Below are positions 48,012 to 55,839 of a stretch of 64,000 bases of DNA, piece by piece (position 1 is the first letter of the stretch; each line of letters opens with the position of its first letter). The stretch is from an uncultured Acetobacterium sp. (GTDB taxonomy: Bacteria > Bacillota > Clostridia > Eubacteriales > Eubacteriaceae). Below the pieces are notes generated by a model. The model did not search any database. It was not told where the DNA came from and saw only the letters and a program-made list of their open reading frames with translations. Location: the NCBI RefSeq assembly GCF_963664135.1, contig NZ_OY760905.1, forward strand, positions 1,572,736 to 1,636,735, given 5' to 3'. Position numbers and translations under genes: made by a program.

Positions 48012-50378
48012 TTATTCAAATACTTTTTTGGCGATACCGGCACCTTCCCGGGCGTCTTTGCCGTAATAATCGGCGCCAATGGTTTTGGCGTATTCGGGAT
48101 TTAAAACCGCACCGCCAACCATAATGGTGATGGCTGAACAGCTGGACTTGATTTCTTTGATGATTTTTTCCATGTTTTTTACGGTTGTTGTCATCAGGGC
48201 GCTGAGCCCTACTAATTTAACCTCCTCATTTCGAATGGTCTGAATGATGGTTTCAGCCTTGACATCCTTGCCTAAATCGAGAATTTCGTAGCCGTAATTC
48301 TCCAGAATCACCTTGAGAATGTTTTTTCCGATGTCGTGAACATCCCCTTCGACCGTAGCTAAAATGATTTTTCCTTTGACAACCTGGGCTTTGCCGTCTT
48401 TTAGCATCGTTTCCTTGATGATTTCAAAAGCTTTTTGGGCTGTTTCAGCGGCAAAAATAAGATGCGGTAAAAAGCATTCACCGGTTTCAAAGGCATCACC
48501 CACGGCATCCAGTGCCGGCACAATCTCATGATTGACAATATCCAGGGGTTCTCTGGTTTTTAACAGCAATGCTGTCGCTTGGGCTGCCTGATCGCTGAGA
48601 CCTTCTTCGATAATTTCCCGTAAGCTTGGGTTTTCTCGTATCGTTTCTGGTTTAGTTTCATTTGAACTGCTATCTTTATAGGTGTTGGCATAGCCAATGC
48701 ATTGACCATCCAATCCCCATAATGCTCGGAAGGCGTTGATGGTATCCATCATTTCCTGATCACTGGGATTCATAATCGGGGTTGTCAGACCGGCTTCCAG
48801 GGCCAGGCCTAAGAAGGTTCGGTTGAGCAGTTCCCGATTGGGCAAGCCAAAGGAAATATTAGAAATGCCTAGCACCGTGGGTACTCCCAGCTCATCCCGC
48901 AGTTTTTTCAATGTTTTCAAGGTTTCCCGAACTTCTGCCTGTTGGGCTGAAGCGGTTAACACCAGGGCATCAATGAGGATATTTTTTTTGCTGATGCCAT
49001 AGGATTCGCCCACTGCGATAATCTTTTTAGCTATCTCAAAGCGATCATTGGCCAGGCTGGGAATACCTGTTTCATCCATGGTCAGCCCCAACACCAGCGC
49101 TCCGTATTTCTTGGCAATGGGAAAAATCTTATCCATTGATGATTGCTTGCCATTAACTGAATTAATGATCGCTTTTCCCGGATAGCTACGCAATACCGCT
49201 TCAATGACTTCCGGATTAGATGAATCAATCTGCAGCGGACAGTCCACCAGTCGGCTGACCGTATCAACAGCTTCTTTCATCATTTTTACTTCATCAATAT
49301 CTGGCAGTCCCAAATTGATATCGAGAATATGAGCGCCGTCTTTTTTCTGATCGGTGGCCAATTGGGTTATCACCGTTAATTCACCTCGACGCAGGGATTC
49401 TTTAAGCACCGGATTGGTGGTGGGATTAATACTCTCGCCAATAATATCGATATCCTCACCCAGAATAATGGTTTTGGTACTGGAAGACACTGCCGTAAAA
49501 CCTTTATCAGTTACCTGATAAAGGGGGAGATCTTTGGTGGCCCACTTCATTTTTTCAATAAATGCTGGGGTGGTGCCGCAACAACCGCCAAGAATCAAGG
49601 CGCCTTTTTTGGCTATTTGCACCATATAATCGACAAACACGTTACCATCAATGTCATAGATGGTATTTCCATTGACCATTCGGGGCAATCCGGCGTTGGG
49701 TTCCACCATAATTGGTACACTGGCATATTGAATCAGCTTTTCGATGATCGGCATCATGCCGTCCGGACCGGTAGAACAATTGATTCCAATGACATCAGCA
49801 CCGGCCCCTTCAAGGATGTTAACCACGGTTTGCGGATCGGTTCCCGTTAAGGTTCGGTTATTTTCCTGATAAGTCATCGACACGATTACCGGTAATGCTG
49901 ACACTTCTTTGGCGGCAATCAAGGCTGCCCGGGCTTCGCAGATGTCGGTCATGGTTTCAATGATGATTAAATCAGCACCCGCCTTGTCGCCGGCACTGAT
50001 AATTTCTTTAAAAAAATCAACCGCTTCTTCAAAAGAGACTTCTCCCAGGGCTCCGATCAGGGTTCCCAACGGGCCCACATCCAAGGCTGTATAATCAGGA
50101 TTCAGTGCTTTGACATTCTTAACCCCGGCCGTGACCAATTGTTCCACCGAGTAGCCGCTGTCTTTTAATTTGTAGCCATTAACTCCAAAGGTATTGGAAA
50201 GAATAATATTTGCCCCAGCATCAATATATAATTGATGAATCTCTTTGATCAACTCCGGATGGCTAATATTTAAAGCTTCCGGTACTGGACCAATGGTTTC
50301 AATGCGGTTCTGAATCAGGCTGCCCATCGCCCCATCCAGATAAAGCCGTTTATTTTTCAGTATTTCTTTTATATTCAA
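48012..50378 (-). CDS. metH: Cobalamin-dependent methionine synthase lacking the activation domain
   Basis: 788 residues. The homocysteine methyltransferase domain (about 1-290) has zinc ligands in GINCS and GGCCGT. A pterin-binding domain (about 305-560, IIGESINPTT) binds methyltetrahydrofolate. The B12 cap (about 575-660) and B12-binding domain carry the corrinoid motif DVHDIGKN near residue 683. The C-terminal AdoMet activation domain of E. coli MetH is missing, so reactivation needs a separate protein, as is common in Clostridia. The gene is controlled by the SAM-I riboswitch at 50461-50594. The start is the ATG at 50378, with a GGAG site. Confidence 0.94.
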   Translation of the reverse strand: MNIKEILKNKRLYLDGAMGSLIQNRIETIGPVPEALNISHPELIKEIHQLYIDAGANIILSNTFGVNGYKLKDSGYSVEQLVTAGVKNVKALNPDYTALDVGPLGTLIGALGEVSFEEAVDFFKEIISAGDKAGADLIIIETMTDICEARAALIAAKEVSALPVIVSMTYQENNRTLTGTDPQTVVNILEGAGADVIGINCSTGPDGMMPIIEKLIQYASVPIMVEPNAGLPRMVNGNTIYDIDGNVFVDYMVQIAKKGALILGGCCGTTPAFIEKMKWATKDLPLYQVTDKGFTAVSSSTKTIILGEDIDIIGESINPTTNPVLKESLRRGELTVITQLATDQKKDGAHILDINLGLPDIDEVKMMKEAVDTVSRLVDCPLQIDSSNPEVIEAVLRSYPGKAIINSVNGKQSSMDKIFPIAKKYGALVLGLTMDETGIPSLANDRFEIAKKIIAVGESYGISKKNILIDALVLTASAQQAEVRETLKTLKKLRDELGVPTVLGISNISFGLPNRELLNRTFLGLALEAGLTTPIMNPSDQEMMDTINAFRALWGLDGQCIGYANTYKDSSSNETKPETIRENPSLREIIEEGLSDQAAQATALLLKTREPLDIVNHEIVPALDAVGDAFETGECFLPHLIFAAETAQKAFEIIKETMLKDGKAQVVKGKIILATVEGDVHDIGKNILKVILENYGYEILDLGKDVKAETIIQTIRNEEVKLVGLSALMTTTVKNMEKIIKEIKSSCSAITIMVGGAVLNPEYAKTIGADYYGKDAREGAGIAKKVFE

Positions 50379-50460
50379 TGGTGTGTTCTCCTTTAATTGT
50401 ATTTATTAGCTTCTATTTTCTATTTACCCAATTTATCCCGAATAACTGGTTTAAAACTAA

Positions 50461-50594
50461 GAAAAACCTCGTCCATGACGAGGTTAATGATCTACATTAA
50501 TCCCATCATTGCAAAAAATTTGCTGGTATTGGCACCGTGCTTGCGCTGGTTGCCGGGTTTCATAGGGCCTGTCCCTCCACCTCTCTGGATAGGT
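50461..50594 (-). promoter_or_regulatory. SAM-I (S-box) riboswitch with terminator, controlling metH
   Basis: On the minus strand the aptamer begins CTATCCAGAGAGGTGGAGGG and continues with GGCCCTATGAAACCCGGCAA, the conserved P1-P2-P3 core of the S-box. A perfect terminator stem follows: AACCTCGTC / GACGAGGTT (50465-50485) and then TTTTT. High S-adenosylmethionine should therefore stop transcription about 80 bp before metH. Confidence 0.96.
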
Positions 50595-50617
50595 AAACTA
50601 TTCAATTGCTTTTGTGC

Positions 50618-50646
50618 ATGATACACTTCAATTTTTTCTTTGTCAA
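50618..50646 (-). promoter_or_regulatory. Sigma-A promoter of the metH riboswitch
   Basis: Minus strand TTGACA (50646-50641), 17 bp, TATCAT (50623-50618), about 25 bp before the aptamer. The remaining sequence to 50880 is AT-rich and carries the TATAAT box (about 50825) of the divergent DUF4418 remnant. Confidence 0.85.
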
Positions 50647-50880
50647 GTAAATAATTCTCTCCCGATCTTTCAATGCGAACTCTTTTTCTTTAGAGTTAGA
50701 ATTATATCAAGCAATCTTATCCGGTATTTTTTCTAAACACTGCTTAGAAAGTAGCAATCAATGGTTTAAACTAGCGCAAAATATTTTTTTAATATAAGTA
50801 TTACTTTTTTCAAACGCGAGCGTTATAATATCATCAATCATATATGCATACTACGAAATTTTAAAAAAGAGGGAAATATT

Positions 50881-51302
50881 GTGGGAAAAAAAGTTTCAAA
50901 AACAGCACTTATCACCGGAATTAATTTTATTATTTATGCCCTGGCGCTGACCATCGGTTCGAAAACCCTGTACCCGGGCTGTGACCCGGCGATGATGATG
51001 AAGTATACCCAGTCTTTAATGTTCTTTTCTGGATTGGCATTGTTATTGGCATTATTGGTATTGTTAATTTCTTTATTAAAGCGGATATCTATCGAATTGT
51101 TGCCAGCATTGTCGGCATCATCTCCGGGACCTTCACGTTTTTGATTCCCGGCGTTATTATTGGTGCCTGCAGGATGGAAACCATGCCTTGCCGGGCCTTA
51201 ACCTTTCCGGCTATCTATGTTATCTCTGGAATCTTTATTGTTGTCACCATCGTAAACATTGTCTTATTATTCAACTACCAGAAAGCTGAAACAACACAAT
51301 GA
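50881..51302 (+). pseudogene. DUF4418 membrane protein, frameshifted
   Basis: GTG start at 50881 with AGAGGG upstream. The first frame encodes an N-terminal membrane helix and the DUF4418-type CDPAMMMKY segment, then runs out of register near 51012-51020. From there another frame continues without interruption to the TGA at 51300-51302, with VLFWIGIVIGIIG, GACRMETMPCR and further membrane helices that complete a DUF4418 protein of about 140 residues. A single-base insertion or deletion explains it. In intact loci DUF4418 is found beside an FtsX-type permease and ATPase, as here. Confidence 0.82.
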
Positions 51303-51514
51303 ACAGGCCGGTCTTGTTTAAAATTGCCGGGAAAAATCTGAGATATCGCATTTATCGGACCGCGGTCATGGTTTTTTTTGTGATGCTGCTGTCATTTACG
51401 ATGTTCACCGTGTCCATCATTTCCACCAGTACCGAAAATGGTTTAGCTAGTGTGGTTGATCGATTTGGTGCCGATATCATGGTTGTTTCGGATCAGGCTG
51501 AAGAAGCTGTCTAA
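51299..51514 (+). pseudogene. Truncated FtsX-like ABC permease
   Basis: 71 residues beginning MNRPVLFKIAGKNLRYR, the cytoplasmic start and first transmembrane helix (VMVFFVMLLSFTMFTVSII) of a MacB/FtsX-type permease. The start overlaps the DUF4418 stop (ATGA), showing an ancestral operon. The reading frame stops at 51512-51514, while permeases of this type have about 380 residues. The rest is missing, so this is the left side of a deletion. Confidence 0.8.
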
Positions 51515-51590
51515 AAATCGCTAATTCAAGGAACTCCCTGCACCACTTATTAGGTATTGTAGTTGCTTCAATCATTGTGTTGCCATTTAA

Positions 51591-52054
51591 GGTGAAAATG
51601 TCTTTGAGCTGGCCACCGACCGGCTGGCCAGCTATTTAAATCAGGATATTGCTTATATTATGCAGGGGGATGGACTGTTGCACAGTCTCAACATTACTGA
51701 AAATATTGCTCGGGTGCCATACCCTGCACCAGCATAAAGATGTATCGCATGAAAGAATTATTCATCTGGCCCAATCACTGGGAATTGAAAAGGTCTTAGA
51801 TTCGTATCCATCTCAGTTATCTGGCGGCGAAGCAAAACGGGTCGCCAATGCCAGAGCGCTGCTTGATCAGCCCAAGCTGATCATTGCCGACGAACCAACC
51901 TGTAACCTTGATCCCCGTAATGGCGAAAATCTTCTGGAAATTTGCAGAAGCTTGTGTGCCAATGGTACGGCAGTGATTTTCAGAAATAACCGATTACGAA
52001 TACGTGTTTGACGATCAGTTAAATGAAATAATGGATCTCTTACTGGACAATTGA
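51591..52054 (+). pseudogene. ABC transporter ATPase remnant (LolD/MacB type) with two frameshifts
   Basis: Three fragments in successive frames make up the C-terminal two-thirds of an ATPase. The pieces are a Q-loop region (IAYIMQGDGLLHSLNITEN, 51640-51710), a signature and Walker B part (SQLSGGEAKRVANARALL and LIIADEPTCNLD, 51720-51980), and a tail (EITDYEYVFDDQLNEIMD) ending at 52054. Frame changes lie near 51715 and 51975. Walker A and the N-terminus are absent, so about 1 kb between here and the permease fragment has been lost. An apparent open frame at 51649-52011 is part of this relic. Confidence 0.82.
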
Positions 52055-52088
52055 TACGCTTTTTGTCTATTGAGCAATCGATTGATGT

Positions 52089-52820
52089 TCAGCACATTTC
52101 AATTTCTCCCCAGGCGCCCAATTGATCTTCAATAATGATTAATACGCCCAGTATCTCGGGGATATTTCGCGCCCAGGCAAGCCCTTTTTCAACATCAGCC
52201 GGTTTTTTAATGCGATTGCCCAACGCCGTCGCGACCGCATCGGCCAATGGGATATTTTCGCTGAGGATGGTCACCGCATCGGCTTTTCCAAAGCTCAGAG
52301 AATGTCCCATGACCCCAGAAGAGGTACAGACGCCCAGCGGTTTTGCTCGGGGGTTTATTTTTATCCCCAGGTCCGAAAAGCAGGGATTGCCGGTGTGGAT
52401 GGCAATGCGCCGTTGTTTGAGGGTCTTGATCAATAAATCTCCGCCATTTTCGACGATAATTTCCGCGGATGATGCTTCCAATATGCGGCCAATATATTTA
52501 GATACCGCCCCAGCCACCGCGGCCATCGGTCCCACTCCGGCGATTTTTCCAGCCGCCAGCATATCTGCAACAATCGGTACGGCGTACCGATCCAATTCCA
52601 GCGGGATCAGGGACGCTATAAAACCCGGATGGGTCTGATTGTAGTCAACAATCGCTTGCCGCAGTTTTTTTAATTCAGTAACGACAATTTGAGGTAAATC
52701 CGCTGTCATCGTCTGATGCTCAACTCCAATAAAAAGGTCCGATTCGAATTCGAGGACCTGGAAATATTCCAGGTCCTCGGCTTTCATTTGCTTTCGATAC
52801 GTTCGGGCTTCATACATCAT
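52089..52820 (-). CDS. UPF0280 family protein (COG2122), homocysteine-biosynthesis associated
   Basis: 243 residues of UPF0280, an ApbE-like fold. Typical segments are VGPMAAVAGAVSKYIGR (about 100-116), ENGGDLLIK (about 124-132) and VCTSSGVMGHSLSFGKADAVT. It is encoded immediately after the NIL-ferredoxin gene. In Methanosarcina, COG2122 was linked genetically with COG1900 and NIL-ferredoxin proteins in making homocysteine from aspartate semialdehyde and sulfide (Rauch and Perona work, from memory). The start is the ATG pair at 52820/52817; the ribosome site is weak, consistent with coupling to the preceding gene. Confidence 0.87.
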   Translation of the reverse strand: MMYEARTYRKQMKAEDLEYFQVLEFESDLFIGVEHQTMTADLPQIVVTELKKLRQAIVDYNQTHPGFIASLIPLELDRYAVPIVADMLAAGKIAGVGPMAAVAGAVSKYIGRILEASSAEIIVENGGDLLIKTLKQRRIAIHTGNPCFSDLGIKINPRAKPLGVCTSSGVMGHSLSFGKADAVTILSENIPLADAVATALGNRIKKPADVEKGLAWARNIPEILGVLIIIEDQLGAWGEIEMC

Positions 52821-52822
52821 AC

Positions 52823-53227
52823 TCAGATAATCGCGTGAATGGCCCGCATCGGACAGGCTTTTACGCACAGCAGACATTCCAGACATTTGTCATCGTGATG
52901 AACCAACGACCAGTCCGCTGTCATTTCCAGAGCTCCAACCGCACAGACGGCAGTACAGGCACCACAGGAAACACACTTTTTCTCATCAACTTCAACGATT
53001 GACTGAATATCTTTAACGCCGATCTGGTTTTGTCGTAAAAAAACAATCCCGGCTTCGATGTCAGCTTCCTCACCTTTGATTTCCAAAAGGAGGGTGCCTT
53101 TGACATTGTCATCAATATAGGCTTTAAGAATATTAAAGTCCAGATGATAGGTTTTGATTAATTCCATCGCCATTGGCTGACCAGTGGCTTTCTGGGGAAA
53201 AGATAGTAATATTTTTTTGGTCATCAT
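52823..53227 (-). CDS. NIL-domain ferredoxin (homocysteine biosynthesis)
   Basis: 134 residues. The N-terminal NIL domain spans about 1-75 (LSFPQKATGQPMAMELIKTY). A 2[4Fe-4S] ferredoxin domain follows with CVSCGACTAVC and CLECLLCVKACP. It matches the MA1822-type partner of DUF39 proteins, supplying electrons for sulfur incorporation into homocysteine. The ATG at 53227 overlaps the DUF39 stop by four bases, and AAGGAG lies seven bases upstream, so the two are translated together. Confidence 0.9.
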   Translation of the reverse strand: MMTKKILLSFPQKATGQPMAMELIKTYHLDFNILKAYIDDNVKGTLLLEIKGEEADIEAGIVFLRQNQIGVKDIQSIVEVDEKKCVSCGACTAVCAVGALEMTADWSLVHHDDKCLECLLCVKACPMRAIHAII

Positions 53228-54390
53228 CGGGATTCTCCTTCCTTGATTTCAAGCCCCTTAATGGTATTTCCCATGGGGAAGCTTTGAATCGGTTCCTGAA
53301 GGAAAAATTCGCCTTTTTTAATCCAGTTGGTGAGTTCCTCAGCAATTTCGCGAGCCATTTTCAAACTTGACAACGGTGAAGTCTTGATAATTTTGCCGTT
53401 AATATCCACTGAACCACTACGAAGCTCGGCATAAGAGACTTTTTTCAAAGTTGGTTTGGCTTTTTTGGGCACGCTGTAGTCAATAACATTCGTGTAAAGA
53501 TCCTTATTCTCAACCGATACAAAGGCCATGATTTCTTCATTGAGAATTGGAATCGGAATGCCCACCCCGACAAACATGGAGGTCCCGTAACCTTCATAGA
53601 CAGCTCCACGAATGTATTTAGGGTCCATTTCTTTCATGTTGCCAATTAGCGCCAAGGTTGCACCGGGGGTCTGGGGATAACCCTTGTCATCCCGGGGACA
53701 GGCGGTATTAAATTGGGTTCCCATCCAGGAGACATGTCCCTGGGCACCGCCAAAAAAGATCCGGGTTCCCATGCCAATGGTTTTAAGTAGCGGATCATTA
53801 AGTAAGGGACTTAATTCGCCTGAGGTGCTGTAAGTAATATTGCCCATATTTGGCTGTAAAATCCCCATATAAGTATAAATACGGTGGCTTGAGGCATTAA
53901 TCGCCGCATTATAATTCTGGTATACATTTCTCGGATTAAATAAATAGGCTTCGTTCAGATCTTCCAGTTTCACCCAGGTATCCAGTTCTTTTCTGGGATA
54001 GCAGTCGGTCCCCTGGGATTTTGCCACTAGATGGACTTCTTTGCCGGCAATCAGATCATGAATAACATGGGCGCCGCCATATTCGATGCCTTTATCTTGA
54101 GACGGCTGAGTCGCACCTAAGTAGGTGTCCACAGCGGCCAGACCGCCATAAGCTTCAACCCCATTCATGGTGATCTCACCCATCCGGATCGGTGGATCTG
54201 AGTGTCCAAAATTAAGAAACGCCCCGGATGAGCACATCGGGCCAAAGGTTGCGGTTGTGACCACATCTATATATTCGGCAGCTTCTTTAACGCCCCGTTC
54301 TTTTACGATGTCGATGACTTCTTCTGCTGTGACAACCACAGCCTCGCCTCTGGCGATTTTTTCGTTGATTTCCTGATAGGTTTTTGCCAT
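53224..54390 (-). CDS. Homocysteine biosynthesis protein, DUF39 family (COG1900)
   Basis: 388 residues of DUF39, the MA1821-type protein that with a NIL ferredoxin makes homocysteine from aspartate semialdehyde in strict anaerobes. Visible family features are TATFGPMCSSGAFLNFGHSD (about 48-67), GTDCYPRKEL with a conserved cysteine (about 129) and FGGAQGHVSWMGTQFNTACP (about 218-237). The ATG at 54390 has GGAGGGG upstream; a TTG 15 bp earlier is part of that site. It is the first gene of DUF39 - NIL-ferredoxin - UPF0280, next to metH, so the region covers the last two steps of methionine synthesis. Confidence 0.92.
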   Translation of the reverse strand: MAKTYQEINEKIARGEAVVVTAEEVIDIVKERGVKEAAEYIDVVTTATFGPMCSSGAFLNFGHSDPPIRMGEITMNGVEAYGGLAAVDTYLGATQPSQDKGIEYGGAHVIHDLIAGKEVHLVAKSQGTDCYPRKELDTWVKLEDLNEAYLFNPRNVYQNYNAAINASSHRIYTYMGILQPNMGNITYSTSGELSPLLNDPLLKTIGMGTRIFFGGAQGHVSWMGTQFNTACPRDDKGYPQTPGATLALIGNMKEMDPKYIRGAVYEGYGTSMFVGVGIPIPILNEEIMAFVSVENKDLYTNVIDYSVPKKAKPTLKKVSYAELRSGSVDINGKIIKTSPLSSLKMAREIAEELTNWIKKGEFFLQEPIQSFPMGNTIKGLEIKEGESR

Positions 54391-54454
54391 TTTCCCCTCC
54401 AACAATTATTCTAATTCATTCGCTAATTTATTCACTGATTTATGACGTGCTGAT

Positions 54455-55547
54455 TTACACCATGGTATTGAGATAAGCGTTCATAAAGCCGTCCAGATCG
54501 CCATCCATGACGCTGCCGACATTGCCGACTTCGACATTGGTGCGGTGGTCTTTGACCATGTTGTAAGGATGGAACACGTAGGAACGGATTTGGCTGCCCC
54601 AGGCGATTTGGCTATAGTCGCCCTTAATATCTTCAATATGGTCCATCTTTTCCTGTTCCATGATTTCGACCAGCTTGCCTTTAAGCATGTTCATAGCAAC
54701 CTCTTTGTTCTGATGCTGGGATCGTTCGTTTTGACATTGAACCACAATCCCGGTTTTTAAATGGGTAATCCGGATAGCCGAGTCGGTGGTATTGACGTGC
54801 TGTCCGCCGGCGCCGCTGGAGCGGAAGGTGTCAATCCGAATATCTTCCGGCAGGATTTCAATCTCTACCGATTCATCCACTTCAGGCATCACATCCAGTG
54901 ACGCAAAGGAGGTATGCCGACGGCCGGATGAATCAAAAGGTGAGATCCGCACCAGGCGATGGACACCCCGTTCGGTTTTTAAATAGCCATAGGCATTGAT
55001 CCCTTCAATCAGGAGTGTGACACTTTTGATGCCGGCCACATCACCAGGCTGTAAATCCAGGGTTTTGACCTTGTATTTTTTCTTCTCCGCCCACCTTGTA
55101 TACATTCTCAGTAACATTGAGGCCCAGTCCTGAGACTCCGTTCCACCAGCCCCGGGATGGAGAGAAATAATCGCATTATTGCTGTCAAATTCCCCTGAAA
55201 GCAAGGTCTCCGTCCGAAAATTGTCGAGATTCTCGTCAAGTTCCTTTATCGACGCACTGAACCCTTCCAGCAACTCCCCTTCTTCGGCCAGTTCCAGCAT
55301 AACCATAATATCATCCAGCGCTTCAGCCAGTTCATTAAAATGATCGACCTTGATTTTAATCAGCTTCTGCTCTTTTAAAACAATTTGCGCACTTTTCTGA
55401 TCATTCCAGAATTCGGGATTCTCGGTTTTCTTTTCTAACGCTTCCAATTCTTTGACAAGCCGTGGCAGGTCAAAGTGAATTCCCCATTTCCTTTAGTTTC
55501 GTTTCCATTGCATTGATGACCTGTTTTTCTTCATACAAATCCATCAT
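54455..55547 (-). CDS. prfB: Peptide chain release factor 2 with programmed +1 frameshift
   Basis: RF2 recognises UGA and UAA. A first frame starts at the ATG pair 55547/55544 and encodes 25 codons ending CTT-TGA-C (55475-55469). A +1 shift at CTT continues in the main frame from GAC at 55471 to 54455, giving about 363 residues. A GGGG stretch six bases before the shift codon is the expected internal Shine-Dalgarno stimulator. The main frame contains the peptidyl-hydrolysis motif GAGGQHVNTTDSA and the UGA-reading tripeptide SPF in ISPFDSSGRRH. Termination at the in-frame UGA is the autoregulatory feedback known for prfB. Confidence 0.96.
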
Positions 55548-55637
55548 CGCTATCACACCCCTTCTTATTTAACTTTTATTAAACTACCTGCTGAATTTAA
55601 AGCACCGAACAAGGCTTGCTTTGCGTTCAGTTTCCAC

Positions 55638-55791
55638 AACCATAAGAAATCGCTATGCGAATTTCTTATGGTTCGCGGGCAGTCGCCAACTACAAGCAAG
55701 CTTGTGCTTGGCTCGTTGCCTTCGCGAAAATTATTTTGTAACGTGTAGGCGAACAGGCGTTAGCCTGTACGCCGTACAATGTAAAAATTGT
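55638..55791. repeat. Tract of four back-to-back hairpins between prfB and secA
   Basis: Perfect or near-perfect stems lie at 55638-55673 (13-bp arms AACCATAAGAAAT / ATTTCTTATGGTT), 55693-55710 (CAAGC/GCTTG around AAGCTT), 55748-55773 (GGCGAACAGGC / GCCTGTACGCC, one mismatch) and 55776-55791 (ACAAT/ATTGT). No protein-coding signal and no T-run typical of a single terminator were seen. It adjoins the 35-bp dispersed repeat at 55801 and is probably part of the same intergenic element, or a structured RNA. Confidence 0.6.
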
Positions 55792-55800
55792 TTCGTGCGA

Positions 55801-55835
55801 AACGGGACACAAAGCTCTCGGTACTTTCGCAATTA
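55801..55835. repeat. Second copy of the 35-bp interspersed repeat
   Basis: AACGGGACACAAAGCTCTCG followed by GTACTTTCGCAATTA matches the reverse complement of 13656-13690 with four mismatches. It ends five bases before the secA stop codon. Confidence 0.7.
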
Positions 55836-55839
55836 TGGC

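Noticed and set aside
51649-52011. Intact small ABC ATPase gene
   Set aside because: It lacks Walker A, its first codons are out of frame with the conserved Q-loop, and the C-terminal tail continues in another frame, so it is a pseudogene fragment.
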